Positions 1 to 7,894 are shown, counted from the first letter of the stretch. The stretch: 16,133 nt of DNA from CAMQVM01 sp044433365 (GCA_044433365.1 JAWXTR010000076.1:1-16133), one strand, 5' to 3'. Made by a program: numbers and translations. The notes: generated by a model from the letters alone, not told the origin.

Positions 1-305
1 AAGTTAATATCATTGCGAAGAGCCTCCTCTAAAATAAACGAAAAGTGCGAACTCTTAGTACAGTAACAGTAGTTGTAGCTACCCTTATAATCCACCTTTG
101 CCATTGCCACATTAAACAGACGTTTGGCACGCTGTATTTGCGACGAGATTTTAGGTAGATAGGTCACTTTCAACGGCGTACCATACTGCTTAATGATGTC
201 CATAAGCGGCACATCATGAAAATTCAACTCGTGGTCGTTAACAGAGAACTCCTCTTGAGGAAACTCAAAAGTTTGTTCAATAAGATCAATGTACTTGTTT
301 TTCAT
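1..305 (-). CDS. speA: Arginine decarboxylase, N-terminal part (runs off the window)
   Basis: This is the first 101 codons of a - strand gene that continues beyond base 1. The ATG is at 305-303 and the protein begins MKNKYIDLIEQTFEFPQEEF. I recognise the N-terminus of the Bacteroidota form of biosynthetic arginine decarboxylase, a fold-type III PLP enzyme that turns arginine into agmatine, the first step of one polyamine route in the cytoplasm. The segment YCYCTKSSHFSF (about residues 80-91) carries the lysine expected to bind PLP as a Schiff base. LPKISSQIQRAKRLF just before it is also typical of the family. The gene is divergent from the HU-CCDC81 gene. Its leader of roughly 115 nt holds a hairpin (384-400) and a compact copy of the dispersed palindrome (331-356). 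Ornithine/diaminopimelate decarboxylase relatives are less likely given the N-terminal sequence. Confidence 0.88.
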   Translation of the reverse strand, partial: MKNKYIDLIEQTFEFPQEEFSVNDHELNFHDVPLMDIIKQYGTPLKVTYLPKISSQIQRAKRLFNVAMAKVDYKGSYNYCYCTKSSHFSFILEEALRNDIN

Positions 306-330
306 CTTAATTTATCTATGCTCAAAAACC

Positions 331-356
331 TAAAGGGGAGTTTTTATAAGTTCCCT
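331..356. repeat. Compact copy of the GGGAACTTC palindrome in the speA leader
   Basis: TAAAGGGGAGTTTTTATAAGTTCCCTA reads as two short arms (AGGGGAGTT and AAGTTCCCT) around a few bases. The arms match the dispersed element seen at seven other places here. It lies 25 nt upstream of the speA start codon. Confidence 0.55.
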
Positions 357-383
357 ATAGTAATTGGAAGAGGTTGTTAAAAT

Positions 384-400
384 CTGTTTTTACAAAACAG
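384..400. other. Small hairpin in the speA leader
   Basis: CTGTTTT (384-390) and AAAACAG (394-400) pair perfectly around TAC. The structure would be in the speA 5' UTR if transcription starts just left of the -7 box at 428-435. There is no clear T-tract on the - strand, so I do not call it an attenuator. Confidence 0.4.
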
Positions 401-410
401 GAACAGCCCC

Positions 411-427
411 CAAATAAAATTTATTTG
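411..427. repeat. Palindrome over the likely speA transcription start
   Basis: CAAATAAA, one central base, then TTTATTTG form a perfect 8-bp inverted repeat. It abuts the -7 box (428-435), so it sits where - strand transcription should begin. It could be an operator or a chance AT-rich palindrome. Confidence 0.35.
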
Positions 428-435
428 CAAAGATA
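428..435 (-). promoter_or_regulatory. Promoter -7 box for speA
   Basis: The + strand reads CAAAGATA, which is TATCTTTG on the - strand, an exact match to the Bacteroidota -7 consensus TAnnTTTG. I do not see a good TTG at the -33 position. The distance to the start codon gives a leader of about 115 nt. Confidence 0.5.
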
Positions 436-569
436 CATTAAACTTTTCTCTTTTTTACTCTAAAAAACGATAATTTTTTAAAAGTAGAAAAAATTTAACA
501 CGATTTTTGAAAAATAGAGATTCGAAAAAATAAAATTTTGTTAATTTTGAATATTTTTCATAAAAAAAG

Positions 570-599
570 TTGAATTTCATTAAAAATTTTGTATCTTTG
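570..599 (+). promoter_or_regulatory. Promoter of the HU-CCDC81 gene
   Basis: TTG at 570-572 (-33 box), a 19-bp spacer, and TATCTTTG at 592-599 (-7 box) match the Bacteroidota sigma consensus. Transcription should begin near 605, giving a leader of about 105 nt before the ATG at 711. Confidence 0.7.
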
Positions 600-624
600 G
601 AAGTTAAGGAGGGTAATATTGGTC

Positions 625-660
625 GTGTTAACCAAAATAGATTAATTTTGTGATTAACAC
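625..660 (+). other. Leader hairpin upstream of the HU-CCDC81 gene
   Basis: GTGTTAA (625-631) pairs with TTAACAC (654-660). Inside it CAAAAT (633-638) pairs with ATTTTG (645-650) around a six-base loop. The hairpin lies in the predicted 5' UTR and has no T-tract after it, so a regulatory or stabilising role is more likely than termination. Confidence 0.5.
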
Positions 661-680
661 AAACTACTCTTAATTTCTCA

Positions 681-699
681 CTAAAGGGAACTTCTAAAC
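681..699. repeat. Half-copy of the GGGAACTTC palindrome before the HU-CCDC81 gene
   Basis: CTAAAGGGAACTTCTAAAC repeats the left arm of the full element at 7099-7151, base for base through the core. No right arm follows. It ends 11 nt before the start codon at 711. Confidence 0.6.
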
Positions 700-710
700 A
701 ATATATAGCT

Positions 711-2318
711 ATGATTAATAAATTATTGGTTGCGTTTTTAAATAGAAATAAACGCTTAATTATACCTACTATTGGTGCATTTGTAAAGCGTGAGGTGGAA
801 GGTGTCGGCACTGTGCTGGTTTTTGTTCCATTTCTAAATAAAGATGATGGGGTGTTATGCTCTATTATCAAAACTTGGTCGGGCGTAGATGACGATAATG
901 AAGCAAATGAAATCTTACAACAATATATTGCAGCAATACACGAGTCGTTAAATCGAGGACAATATGTAATCGAGGGTATTGGTGCTTTAAAGTATGATAG
1001 CAATCATATTATATATCTTGAAAAAGAGGGGGCTAATACTCAAACTCAGCCGCAAGTTCAACCTCAAACTCAATCACAAGATACTGAAAGTGAAACCTCA
1101 TATTCTGAGCAAGCAAACAACCATAGCAGCAGCGAAAATTCTGCAATTGACGAAAATAGAGAGGTGCATAATAGTGAAATTACGGAAGAAAGTAGCAATG
1201 ATGGTGATGTAGCAAATGGTGTTTTGGCAGCTTCAGCTATCAACCCTATCGGTAGTGCCATTGAAGATATTCAAAGTGGTATCGCAAGCACCACTCCACA
1301 AGAGAGCAAACCTGAAAGTGACCCAGAAAAAAGTACAACCAACAGCGAAACCACCAATCATACTGAACGTATTGGCACCAATATCGAAGAAGCAATTGAG
1401 GCTGGAAATGAGAATTTTAGCAATTCAATCGCAGGTAACTTAGGGGATAAAGTAGAGCAAGAGGATAACGCCACTTCTCCAGTTAATCCTCTTATTAGCA
1501 GCTCTGAAACTACAATTTCTTCAGCTGCAAAAGAGGATTCTATGCAGCCCGAAAGCCAAGTTGCTCCTAAAGTTCAAGAATCGACTCCGAGTCGCAAAAA
1601 CTACCGCTCTCTTTACGAAGATGGCGTTCAAGACTCTGGAGTGCGCTATTTTTCACCAAAAAATAGCGATAGCGATTCTAGCTCTTCATATCAAACTAGC
1701 AATAACGAAACTAACGATAGCAGCAATAGCTACAATGGTGGATACAATAACAACAGCTACAACGGAGCCTACAATGCTGGGGCAATTGGTAATGAGAGTA
1801 AAGATATTCAAAATATTTACGGACGTTATAATGGGAGAGAAGCTCAGAGAAACGCAGAGCAGCTGACGCAACAACAAGAGGAAAAACCTCAAGAGGCTAA
1901 ACCACAAGGCATAATAATAGAGCCTGTAGCACAATCTCAGCAGCCAGCAACTCAAAGCTCAGCGACTCAACCTGCACAGATAGAAAAAGTAAGCGAACAG
2001 CAGAGATTTAAAGAGCTTACGAGTCAGCAACCAGCTCCAAATAGAGGTAATGTATCTAGTGGTGGAAGCAGAGGTTCATCGAATAGTAGTGGAGGAAGCA
2101 GAAATGGCAAGCATCCTAACAGAAGAAAAAAAGTTGCTCCTAAAAGAAGAAAATCCAGCGATAAAAAAGGCAGCGACTTAATTATCTGGATTGCAGTAAT
2201 TGCAGTACTGCTTACGATAGGAGTGTTAGTTTACGGGTTTAACTATAACAGCGAACCTACCCTAGACGATTTCGATATGGGTTCGGATATTGATATGGTG
2301 GATATTAGCGGCAATTAA
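711..2318 (+). CDS. HU-CCDC81 domain protein with a single C-terminal membrane span
   Basis: Residues about 1-105 (from MINKLLVAFLNRNKRLIIP to HIIYLEKEG) look like the paired HU-CCDC81 domains found in Bacteroidota, related to the HU/IHF DNA-binding fold. The middle (about 105-460) is low-complexity, rich in Gln, Ser, Asn, Thr and Glu, and probably unstructured. A strongly basic stretch (KHPNRRKKVAPKRRKSSDKK) leads into one hydrophobic segment (about 489-510) and a short acidic tail. The basic flank predicts a cytoplasmic N-terminus and an outside C-terminus. Related proteins usually carry an SPOR peptidoglycan-binding domain after the membrane span; here only about 25 residues follow, so that domain is absent. 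A link between nucleoid and envelope is inference. It has its own promoter and is followed by a strong hairpin. Confidence 0.8.
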   Translation: MINKLLVAFLNRNKRLIIPTIGAFVKREVEGVGTVLVFVPFLNKDDGVLCSIIKTWSGVDDDNEANEILQQYIAAIHESLNRGQYVIEGIGALKYDSNHIIYLEKEGANTQTQPQVQPQTQSQDTESETSYSEQANNHSSSENSAIDENREVHNSEITEESSNDGDVANGVLAASAINPIGSAIEDIQSGIASTTPQESKPESDPEKSTTNSETTNHTERIGTNIEEAIEAGNENFSNSIAGNLGDKVEQEDNATSPVNPLISSSETTISSAAKEDSMQPESQVAPKVQESTPSRKNYRSLYEDGVQDSGVRYFSPKNSDSDSSSSYQTSNNETNDSSNSYNGGYNNNSYNGAYNAGAIGNESKDIQNIYGRYNGREAQRNAEQLTQQQEEKPQEAKPQGIIIEPVAQSQQPATQSSATQPAQIEKVSEQQRFKELTSQQPAPNRGNVSSGGSRGSSNSSGGSRNGKHPNRRKKVAPKRRKSSDKKGSDLIIWIAVIAVLLTIGVLVYGFNYNSEPTLDDFDMGSDIDMVDISGN

Positions 2319-2353
2319 TACCCCTAATAGCCCCCTGGAGCTTTCGAAAAAAA

Positions 2354-2404
2354 CAAAAAGTTTTAAAATTCTTAACCACAAAGAGTTTTAAAACTTTTTG
2401 CATA
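2354..2404 (+). terminator. Stem-loop after the HU-CCDC81 gene
   Basis: CAAAAAGTTTTAAAA (2354-2368) pairs perfectly over 15 bp with 2386-2400 around a 17-nt loop. The right arm ends in CTTTTTG, so it can act as a terminator, although the stem is AT-rich. Confidence 0.5.
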
Positions 2405-2423
2405 TAATTTGATGAGTTATTTT

Positions 2424-2438
2424 AGGGTAACTTCTAAA
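2424..2438. repeat. Half-copy of the GGGAACTTC palindrome
   Basis: AGGGTAACTTCTAAA differs from the common arm by one base. It stands immediately left of the multi-hairpin cassette. A weak counterpart, TTTAGAGGTTTTTTAG, lies to the right of the cassette near 2571-2586, so the two could bound one unit. Confidence 0.45.
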
Positions 2439-2441
2439 GGC

Positions 2442-2558
2442 GTATTCGCAAAACCCCTTTTGCGGATACGTCTCACAATTTTCTTTGAAAATTGTGCGCT
2501 CAGTGGTCTCGAAGAGCCACTGAAGGCGTGTTTTTGTTCACTTTTTTTAAAAAGTGTT
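2442..2558. repeat. Cassette of four consecutive hairpins
   Basis: In order: GTATTCGCAAAA / TTTTGCGGATAC around CCCC; ACAATTTTC / GAAAATTGT around TTT; CAGTGG / CCACTG with an inner CTC/GAG and a GAA loop; and CACTTTTT / AAAAAGTG around TT. The third and fourth are joined by GGCGTG. The last module resembles the end of the cassette at 13852-13956. No T-tract follows the fourth hairpin. Confidence 0.55.
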
Positions 2559-2635
2559 AAATAGAGGTAATTTAGAGGTTTTTTAGGCACGTAACTATTT
2601 GTAAATTAGCTTAATATTGGTTTTGTGAATGACCC

Positions 2636-2689
2636 TCTAAAAGGAATTTCTAAAATTTCTCAAAATCAAGAATTTAGAAGTTCCCTAAA
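2636..2689. repeat. Full GGGAACTTC palindrome upstream of the AsmA-like gene
   Basis: Left arm AGGAATTTCTAAA, a short interior containing TCAAAATCAAG, right arm TTTAGAAGTTCCCTAAA. The interior resembles that of the copy at 7099-7151. It ends 35 nt before the start codon at 2725. A further TTCCCTA lies at 2705-2711. Confidence 0.65.
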
Positions 2690-2724
2690 TATCCTGTTTT
2701 TAAATTCCCTATATTTTAGATTTT

Positions 2725-5643
2725 ATGAGAAAGCTATTTAAATGGATTGGAATATCCTTAATGATAATATCTTTATCACTATTTTTAATGGCGACAGCGG
2801 TATATATCTATATCAATCGAAACAGTGAAAAGATTATCTACCTAGTAGAAAATCGCATTAATCATAGCGATAAAGGGGTGTGGTGTGTCGATTCTATAGG
2901 GGTAAATATTCTTAAAAATTACCCCAAAATAGAGCTTTCAGCCTACTCCACCGCTCTTTATGCCGACTCTATTGAGTTTAAGAGGGGAAATCCAATTGCT
3001 CACATATCTAAAATTTCGTTTACAGCTTCAAGCGTCGAATTATTACAGAAAAACGCAACTATTAATTCACTACAGCTTACCGATATTGAGCTAAATATTC
3101 AAAAAAAGGGTAAAAATCAATACAACATAACCCCTCTTTTAATATCAAATTCAGAAATTAAGAGCACAACGCCAATCAATAGCGATAGCAGCTCTATCTC
3201 TCGAATAAAATCACATGCTATAGAGGTGACTGGTCGTTTAAGGGAGGAGTTAGAGAGTAAGTTTGTAAAGACATTAAAGGGATTAAAATTAGATGTAAAA
3301 GAGCTTTCTTTCGATAATATAGCAGTTAACTACTCTGATGAAAAATTTAGAGAAACCATCGAAATTGACAAAATTATTACAAATTTTTTTGCATCCGATT
3401 CGCTTATTACTCTACGGAATGGAAAGAGTAACTTTTATGGTATTCCAATTAACTTTGTTGCTCAATACCAGAGAGCATCAAAAGAGTTTACTGTAGATTT
3501 TACATCCGAAAGCAGTAGTGAAAAGAGCGATGGAAAGATAATATTTGATGGCGTATCAAAAATTGGATTAACAGCCGAAATAGATAGTCATATCGACGCT
3601 CTAAAGCTGTCGAAAGGGGATGTAAATGGAGAAATTTGGGTAAAAGGCTATGTTGTGGCACAATATGATTTAGAGAGCCGTAAATTTGATAATAGAGGGA
3701 CAAATTTGGACTTTAATATTATCAACCTAGAGTTAGAGAAGGCAAAAAAGAGTACAATCAAGAGAGATAAAAACAGCAAAATCGTAACCCCTCTACCCAA
3801 AATATTAAAAGGAGATATTGTAATTTACAATGAAGAGATTGAGGGTAAAAATCTCGATATTGAGATGGGGATAAATCGGTTAAAAGCCAATTTTTCAATC
3901 TCAAATATTTTAGATTTTGCAAACAGCCCAGAAAATTTTGATTTACCTCTAAAAGTAGATGCCAAAGCAGATAGTTTTAATTCATATATGGTAAGAGAAC
4001 GTTTGGGATTAGAGATAGATACGCTCAATAGTCGTAGCGATATTCGAAATCTCGACCTTAAACTATCTACCACCTTAACCCCCTCTATCATTGCATTATT
4101 AAAGTCGTTTAAGGATGGTGAAATAGCTACAGATAGAGTAAAGCAGACAATTTTGATTGAAGATTATAGCTTACAATTTGCAGATGGTCGAAGGCTTTCA
4201 AATTTGAGTGGAAAGACTGAAATTAATGGACTTAGCGTAAAGCTAGTAGACATAAAAGCTCAATTTGATGGTAATCCTATAGAATTTGACGGGCAACTCA
4301 GACTAGTTGAAAACAGGGGTGACAAACTGTTTGATAAAATCGAGATTAATGCTGATATTCAAAGCGACAAGATGTTGTTAAAAGATTTAATTTTCAACGA
4401 ATTTGCATATCCTAAAACCGATGGTGATGTTTTGTCAAGTGAGGATAATATAGAGTTTAACAAAATCACTGCAAATATCGACTTTGAGCTATATCCACCT
4501 CTAAATATACCGAGTAAATCGTTTGATAACTATAATTTTAAAGTTTCGAATGCTCTTATGATGCTTAGTGGTGAGCAGGTTGAGGGAGATTTAGATATAA
4601 GGCGATATGGTGATAAAATTACAATAAAAAATAGTAAAGCAAAATATTTAGGTGCGACAACTGAGATTGAGGGGTCAGTATGGGCTAAAAATCGAGAAAA
4701 AAGCGATACTATCGCCATATTTATAAAAAACCTAGATTTTGATAAGCTAAGAAAGGGAAGAGACGAGAAGATAAAATTTTTGAAATTTCACAAAAAAGTG
4801 TTGGCGAATGTAGATATTGAAAAATTAACTGTTTCAAACAATATTTTCAACGATTTTTCAACACAAATGAGCTTAGGAAATCCCGACACAATCATTGTAA
4901 AGAGCTTAATTTCTAACTTTGCGGATGGTAAGATAGATTTTTCTGCTATTATTACAAAAAATATTAAAAACAATATAATAGTTGATTTTGATGGTAAATT
5001 CGACCAATTAAGCATCGAAAAGATAGATTTAGAACTTATAGAGAGACTTAAAGTTCAAGAAAATAGTATCGAGGGGGTACTTACAGGTGGGGGAAATGGA
5101 AAAATTTTAGTGAAAAATTTTGAAGAGATAGATCTAAATAGTACTTTTGCTAAGTTGGATTTTACGCTATCCTCTATTAGATTAGTAGATTTTAAATTCC
5201 CAAGCTCCGTAAAACGTTATTTAAGGCGTTTGGATGTTGCTGATATTTTAATTGATACCCTCCAAAATAGTGTTACTGTTGAAAGTGGTAAAATATCGCT
5301 TCCACGCATGAATATTGCCTCCTCAATAGGCAACTATTTTGTCGAAAGTCAAATCTACACTCAAAGCGACTCGGTTGATTTGATACTTGAAATACCCTAT
5401 AACATCGCTAGCAGAGCGGCACTTGGAGTTGTATTTGGTGGTAATAGCGATGACAATCGCACTCAAGAGCAGAAAATATATGATGAGGTTAGGAAACGAT
5501 ATATAAAACTGTATATAACTGCTAACAGTGATGATGTTAAGGTATCGATAAGAGATCGTGAAAATCGAAAAGAGGAGAGAATAAACGCAAAAGAGCAACG
5601 AAAGGAGTATGAACGGATAAAAAAAGAGAGCCGTAAGCAGTAG
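2725..5643 (+). CDS. AsmA-like family protein, 972 aa
   Basis: One N-terminal hydrophobic segment (about residues 8-30, preceded by MRKLFKW) anchors the protein. The remaining roughly 940 residues are mostly beta-strand-like repeats with alternating polar and hydrophobic residues, the pattern of the AsmA/YhdP/TamB group, whose members form long grooves between membranes and are thought to move lipids to the outer membrane. The C-terminal part (about 850-930, ending VDLILEIPYNIASRAALGVVFGG) has the layout of AsmA C-terminal domains. The last 35 residues are a highly charged Lys/Glu/Arg tail, probably helical. The MATE gene begins 6 bp after the stop, so the two are probably co-transcribed. Substrate and exact subfamily cannot be read from sequence alone. 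Confidence 0.78.
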   Translation: MRKLFKWIGISLMIISLSLFLMATAVYIYINRNSEKIIYLVENRINHSDKGVWCVDSIGVNILKNYPKIELSAYSTALYADSIEFKRGNPIAHISKISFTASSVELLQKNATINSLQLTDIELNIQKKGKNQYNITPLLISNSEIKSTTPINSDSSSISRIKSHAIEVTGRLREELESKFVKTLKGLKLDVKELSFDNIAVNYSDEKFRETIEIDKIITNFFASDSLITLRNGKSNFYGIPINFVAQYQRASKEFTVDFTSESSSEKSDGKIIFDGVSKIGLTAEIDSHIDALKLSKGDVNGEIWVKGYVVAQYDLESRKFDNRGTNLDFNIINLELEKAKKSTIKRDKNSKIVTPLPKILKGDIVIYNEEIEGKNLDIEMGINRLKANFSISNILDFANSPENFDLPLKVDAKADSFNSYMVRERLGLEIDTLNSRSDIRNLDLKLSTTLTPSIIALLKSFKDGEIATDRVKQTILIEDYSLQFADGRRLSNLSGKTEINGLSVKLVDIKAQFDGNPIEFDGQLRLVENRGDKLFDKIEINADIQSDKMLLKDLIFNEFAYPKTDGDVLSSEDNIEFNKITANIDFELYPPLNIPSKSFDNYNFKVSNALMMLSGEQVEGDLDIRRYGDKITIKNSKAKYLGATTEIEGSVWAKNREKSDTIAIFIKNLDFDKLRKGRDEKIKFLKFHKKVLANVDIEKLTVSNNIFNDFSTQMSLGNPDTIIVKSLISNFADGKIDFSAIITKNIKNNIIVDFDGKFDQLSIEKIDLELIERLKVQENSIEGVLTGGGNGKILVKNFEEIDLNSTFAKLDFTLSSIRLVDFKFPSSVKRYLRRLDVADILIDTLQNSVTVESGKISLPRMNIASSIGNYFVESQIYTQSDSVDLILEIPYNIASRAALGVVFGGNSDDNRTQEQKIYDEVRKRYIKLYITANSDDVKVSIRDRENRKEERINAKEQRKEYERIKKESRKQ

Positions 5644-5649
5644 AAACTT

Positions 5650-7044
5650 ATGAAAAAAATGGGAACCGACTTTACTAAAGGTAAAGTGGAGTCAAAATTG
5701 ATAAAATTTGCAATTCCTATAATTATAGGAAATATTTTAATGCAACTCTACCAATATACCGATTCGGTGATAGTGGGGCGTTTTGTTGGGAAAGAGGCAC
5801 TTGCAGCAATTGGAGCAACCACTCCATTTGTATTTATGTTGGTGTCGCTTGTGATTGGTATAAGTATAGGTTCCACGGTGTTGATTGCACAATTTTTTGG
5901 TAAAAACGAGATAGAGAACATTAGAAAAGCATCCGACTCTCTCTACATTTTTCTATTTTTTGCAGCAGTGGTAATAACCTCTATTGGATTGATTTTTAAT
6001 AGATATATAATGGAGCTAATTTCGCTTCCTTCGGAGATAATTCCGCTAGCGACAAGCTACCTAAATATTTATCTGTTCGGTCTAATATTTCTATTTCTTT
6101 TCAACTCACTTTCTGCAATTTTAAGGGGTCTTGGCGACTCAAAATCGCCGCTTTATTTTTTGGTTTTCTCCTCAATTATAAATATTTTACTCGATTTGCT
6201 ATTTGTTGCCTATTTCGATTTCGGTATTAAAGGTGCTGCTTGGGCAACAGTAATTTCACAGCTTTTTGCGATAGTTTTTGCCACTTGGTTTATCTCAAAA
6301 CGCAATAGTTTAATCTCATTAAATCCATTGAAAATGAGGTTCGACAAAAATATATTCTTAAAAAGTATAAAAATCGGTATTCCTGCTGGTGCACAACAAC
6401 TTTTTGTATCTATGGGTATGATGGCAATTTTATCGTTTGTTAATAGTTACGGAACCGATACAATCGCTGGTTATACTGCCGCCTCTCGTATAGAGGCATT
6501 TGTATTTGTAATCCCAATGAATCTATCTATGGCTATCACTACCTTTACCGCTCAAAACTATGGTGCAAATCAAATTGAGCGTGTAAAAAAAGGGGTTAAT
6601 GCCTCTATGAAAATTTCAATGATTGCAAGTATCGTTGTTCTAATACTTTTATCTGCGTTAGCTCCACCATTAATGAAAATGTTCTCCAGCGACACAGAGG
6701 TTATTGCTACTGGTGCGAGTTATTTGTATGTTTTGGGCTTCTCCTACGCCATCTTTTGCGCTATGTTCTGTTATATGGGGGCATTAAGAGGTATGGGCAA
6801 CACTATAGTTCCGATGTTTATAACTCTTTTTTCATTATGGCTAGTGAGAGTGCCTTTGGCAAAAGTTTTGTCGCAAACCTCATTAGGAGAGCTTGGGATA
6901 TGGCTTTCTGGCTCACTTTCGTGGCTAGCAGGGGCAATTACTGCCTATATATACTACCGCAAAGGGTATCAAAAACAGATTATAAAGATAAATAAAGAGG
7001 TTATTGAAAATGCAGATTTGGCTGCTACTGAAGGTATTTTTTAA
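5650..7044 (+). CDS. MATE family multidrug/cation exporter
   Basis: The 464-residue length and about twelve hydrophobic segments in two similar halves (about 15-220 and 235-440) fit the MATE family of inner-membrane antiporters, which export organic cations and drugs using Na+ or H+ gradients. Typical features include the start (FTKGKVESKLIKFAIPIIIG), YQYTDSVIVGRFVGKEALAAIG in the first half, and GIPAGAQQLFVSMGM opening the second. ATG at 5650 gives MKKMGTDF; a start at the next Met (5659) would remove only three residues. It follows the AsmA-like gene by 6 bp. The substrate cannot be inferred. Confidence 0.9.
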   Translation: MKKMGTDFTKGKVESKLIKFAIPIIIGNILMQLYQYTDSVIVGRFVGKEALAAIGATTPFVFMLVSLVIGISIGSTVLIAQFFGKNEIENIRKASDSLYIFLFFAAVVITSIGLIFNRYIMELISLPSEIIPLATSYLNIYLFGLIFLFLFNSLSAILRGLGDSKSPLYFLVFSSIINILLDLLFVAYFDFGIKGAAWATVISQLFAIVFATWFISKRNSLISLNPLKMRFDKNIFLKSIKIGIPAGAQQLFVSMGMMAILSFVNSYGTDTIAGYTAASRIEAFVFVIPMNLSMAITTFTAQNYGANQIERVKKGVNASMKISMIASIVVLILLSALAPPLMKMFSSDTEVIATGASYLYVLGFSYAIFCAMFCYMGALRGMGNTIVPMFITLFSLWLVRVPLAKVLSQTSLGELGIWLSGSLSWLAGAITAYIYYRKGYQKQIIKINKEVIENADLAATEGIF

Positions 7045-7074
7045 TATTTATCCAAAATTTTAATTACTTTGTCT

Positions 7075-7082
7075 TATCTTTG
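7075..7082 (+). promoter_or_regulatory. Promoter -7 box for the YccF/DUF4491 pair
   Basis: TATCTTTG is an exact TAnnTTTG match. No clear TTG stands about 19 bp upstream. The predicted transcript starts near 7088, and almost its whole leader is the palindrome at 7099-7151. Confidence 0.5.
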
Positions 7083-7098
7083 CATAAATATTATTACA

Positions 7099-7151
7099 CT
7101 AAAGGGAACTTCTAAAATCTATCAAAATCCAGAATTTAGAACTCCCCTAAA
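7099..7151. repeat. Full GGGAACTTC palindrome in the yccF-like leader
   Basis: Left arm CTAAAGGGAACTTCTAAAAT, interior CTATCAAAATCCAG, right arm AATTTAGAACTCCCCTAAA. It ends 9 nt before the start codon at 7161, so it would fold right next to the ribosome-binding region. Confidence 0.7.
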
Positions 7152-7160
7152 CATAAAGCT

Positions 7161-7541
7161 ATGAATTTTATTGGCAACATTATTTGGATTATTTTTGGCG
7201 GTTTTGCAACCGCTTTAGAGTATTTTTGTGCTGGTTTAGCACTATGCGTTACAATTATTGGTATTCCTTTTGGTTTACAACTTTTTAAACTTGGCATACT
7301 TGCGCTTCTACCTTTTGGGCAAAAGTCGGTACACGGTAGTTCTAGTGCTGGAGCTGGCTGTTTCTTTACACTATTGAATATTTTATGGATGTTTACAGGT
7401 GGTCTGATTATTGCACTTACACACCTGCTGTTTGGAATACTACTATCAATTACAATTATAGGTATTCCTTTCGGTCGTCAACATTTCAAACTTATGTCGG
7501 TAGCATTTACTCCATTTGGGCGTGATATAGTTTCTGCGTAA
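7161..7541 (+). CDS. YccF-type inner-membrane protein with two YccF units
   Basis: The 126 residues contain two copies of the YccF domain (formerly DUF307). Each has a hydrophobic stretch beginning N-[IL]-[IL]-W and ending in the signature TIIGIPFG-x-Q-x-FKL followed by a P-F-G triplet: CVTIIGIPFGLQLFKLG at about 29-45 and SITIIGIPFGRQHFKLM at about 95-111. E. coli YccF has the same two-unit design; its role in the inner membrane is not known. The start at 7161 is the only sensible one and lies 9 nt after the palindrome. The DUF4491 gene follows after 39 bp and is probably in the same transcript. Confidence 0.88.
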   Translation: MNFIGNIIWIIFGGFATALEYFCAGLALCVTIIGIPFGLQLFKLGILALLPFGQKSVHGSSSAGAGCFFTLLNILWMFTGGLIIALTHLLFGILLSITIIGIPFGRQHFKLMSVAFTPFGRDIVSA

Positions 7542-7546
7542 TTTTT

Positions 7547-7564
7547 CGGGAACTTTTTAAATTA
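7547..7564. repeat. Half-copy of the GGGAACTTC palindrome before the DUF4491 gene
   Basis: CGGGAACTTTTTAAATTA matches the left arm of the copy at 10087-10136 (GGGAACTTTTTAAAT). It ends about 16 nt before the start codon at 7581. Confidence 0.5.
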
Positions 7565-7580
7565 GATATTTTATTTATAT

Positions 7581-7886
7581 ATGGATTTAACAATTTTCAG
7601 TGGACTAGGTATAGGTTTAGCCACATTTTTAATAATAGGACTTTTTCACCCTGCTGTAATTTGGGTTGAATACTATCTTAGTGCACGTTATTGGTGGATT
7701 TTTCTAATTTTAGGAGTAATCGGCATTGCTACCTCACTCATGGTTAGTTCGCTTTTTTGGTCAGCTATTTTAGGAGTGTTTGGATTCTCTTCGTTTTGGA
7801 GTATTAAAGAGGTAATAGACCAGCGAAAAAGGGTTGAAAAAGGGTGGTTTCCCGACAATCCTAATCGTAAGGTTAGAAACTATTAA
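7581..7886 (+). CDS. DUF4491 family small membrane protein
   Basis: 101 residues with three hydrophobic segments (about 6-30, 36-55 and 57-73) and a charged tail ending VEKGWFPDNPNRKVRNY. The sequence HPAVIWVEYYLSARYWWIFL and the KRVEKGWFP-x-NP-x-R ending match my memory of DUF4491, a family of unknown function common in Bacteroidota and some Firmicutes. It probably shares a transcript with the YccF-type gene. No catalytic residues are evident. Confidence 0.8.
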   Translation: MDLTIFSGLGIGLATFLIIGLFHPAVIWVEYYLSARYWWIFLILGVIGIATSLMVSSLFWSAILGVFGFSSFWSIKEVIDQRKRVEKGWFPDNPNRKVRNY

Positions 7887-7894
7887 GGCATATT

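Larger units (their letters stand above)
306..710. other. Divergent intergenic region between speA and the HU-CCDC81 gene
   Basis: About 405 bp without a credible gene. It holds the speA leader and -7 box on the left, then a very AT-rich stretch (about 440-590), then the + strand promoter at 570-599, a leader hairpin at 625-660 and a half-copy of the dispersed palindrome at 681-699. Confidence 0.7.
2319..2724. other. Gene-free interval rich in inverted repeats
   Basis: About 400 bp between the HU-CCDC81 and AsmA-like genes. It contains the stem-loop at 2354-2400, the half repeat at 2424, the hairpin cassette, and the full palindrome at 2636-2689. No exact TAnnTTTG box is visible; TGGTTTTG at 2618-2625 is the nearest match for an AsmA promoter. 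Confidence 0.65.

Noticed and set aside
455..1003. 182-codon - strand frame over the HU-CCDC81 start
   Set aside because: It overlaps the real promoter and coding start; its composition is that of a shadow frame in AT-rich DNA.
2618..2625. TGGTTTTG as the promoter of the AsmA-like gene
   Set aside because: It misses the TA of the -7 consensus and the TTTG upstream is only 16 bp away, short of the usual spacing.
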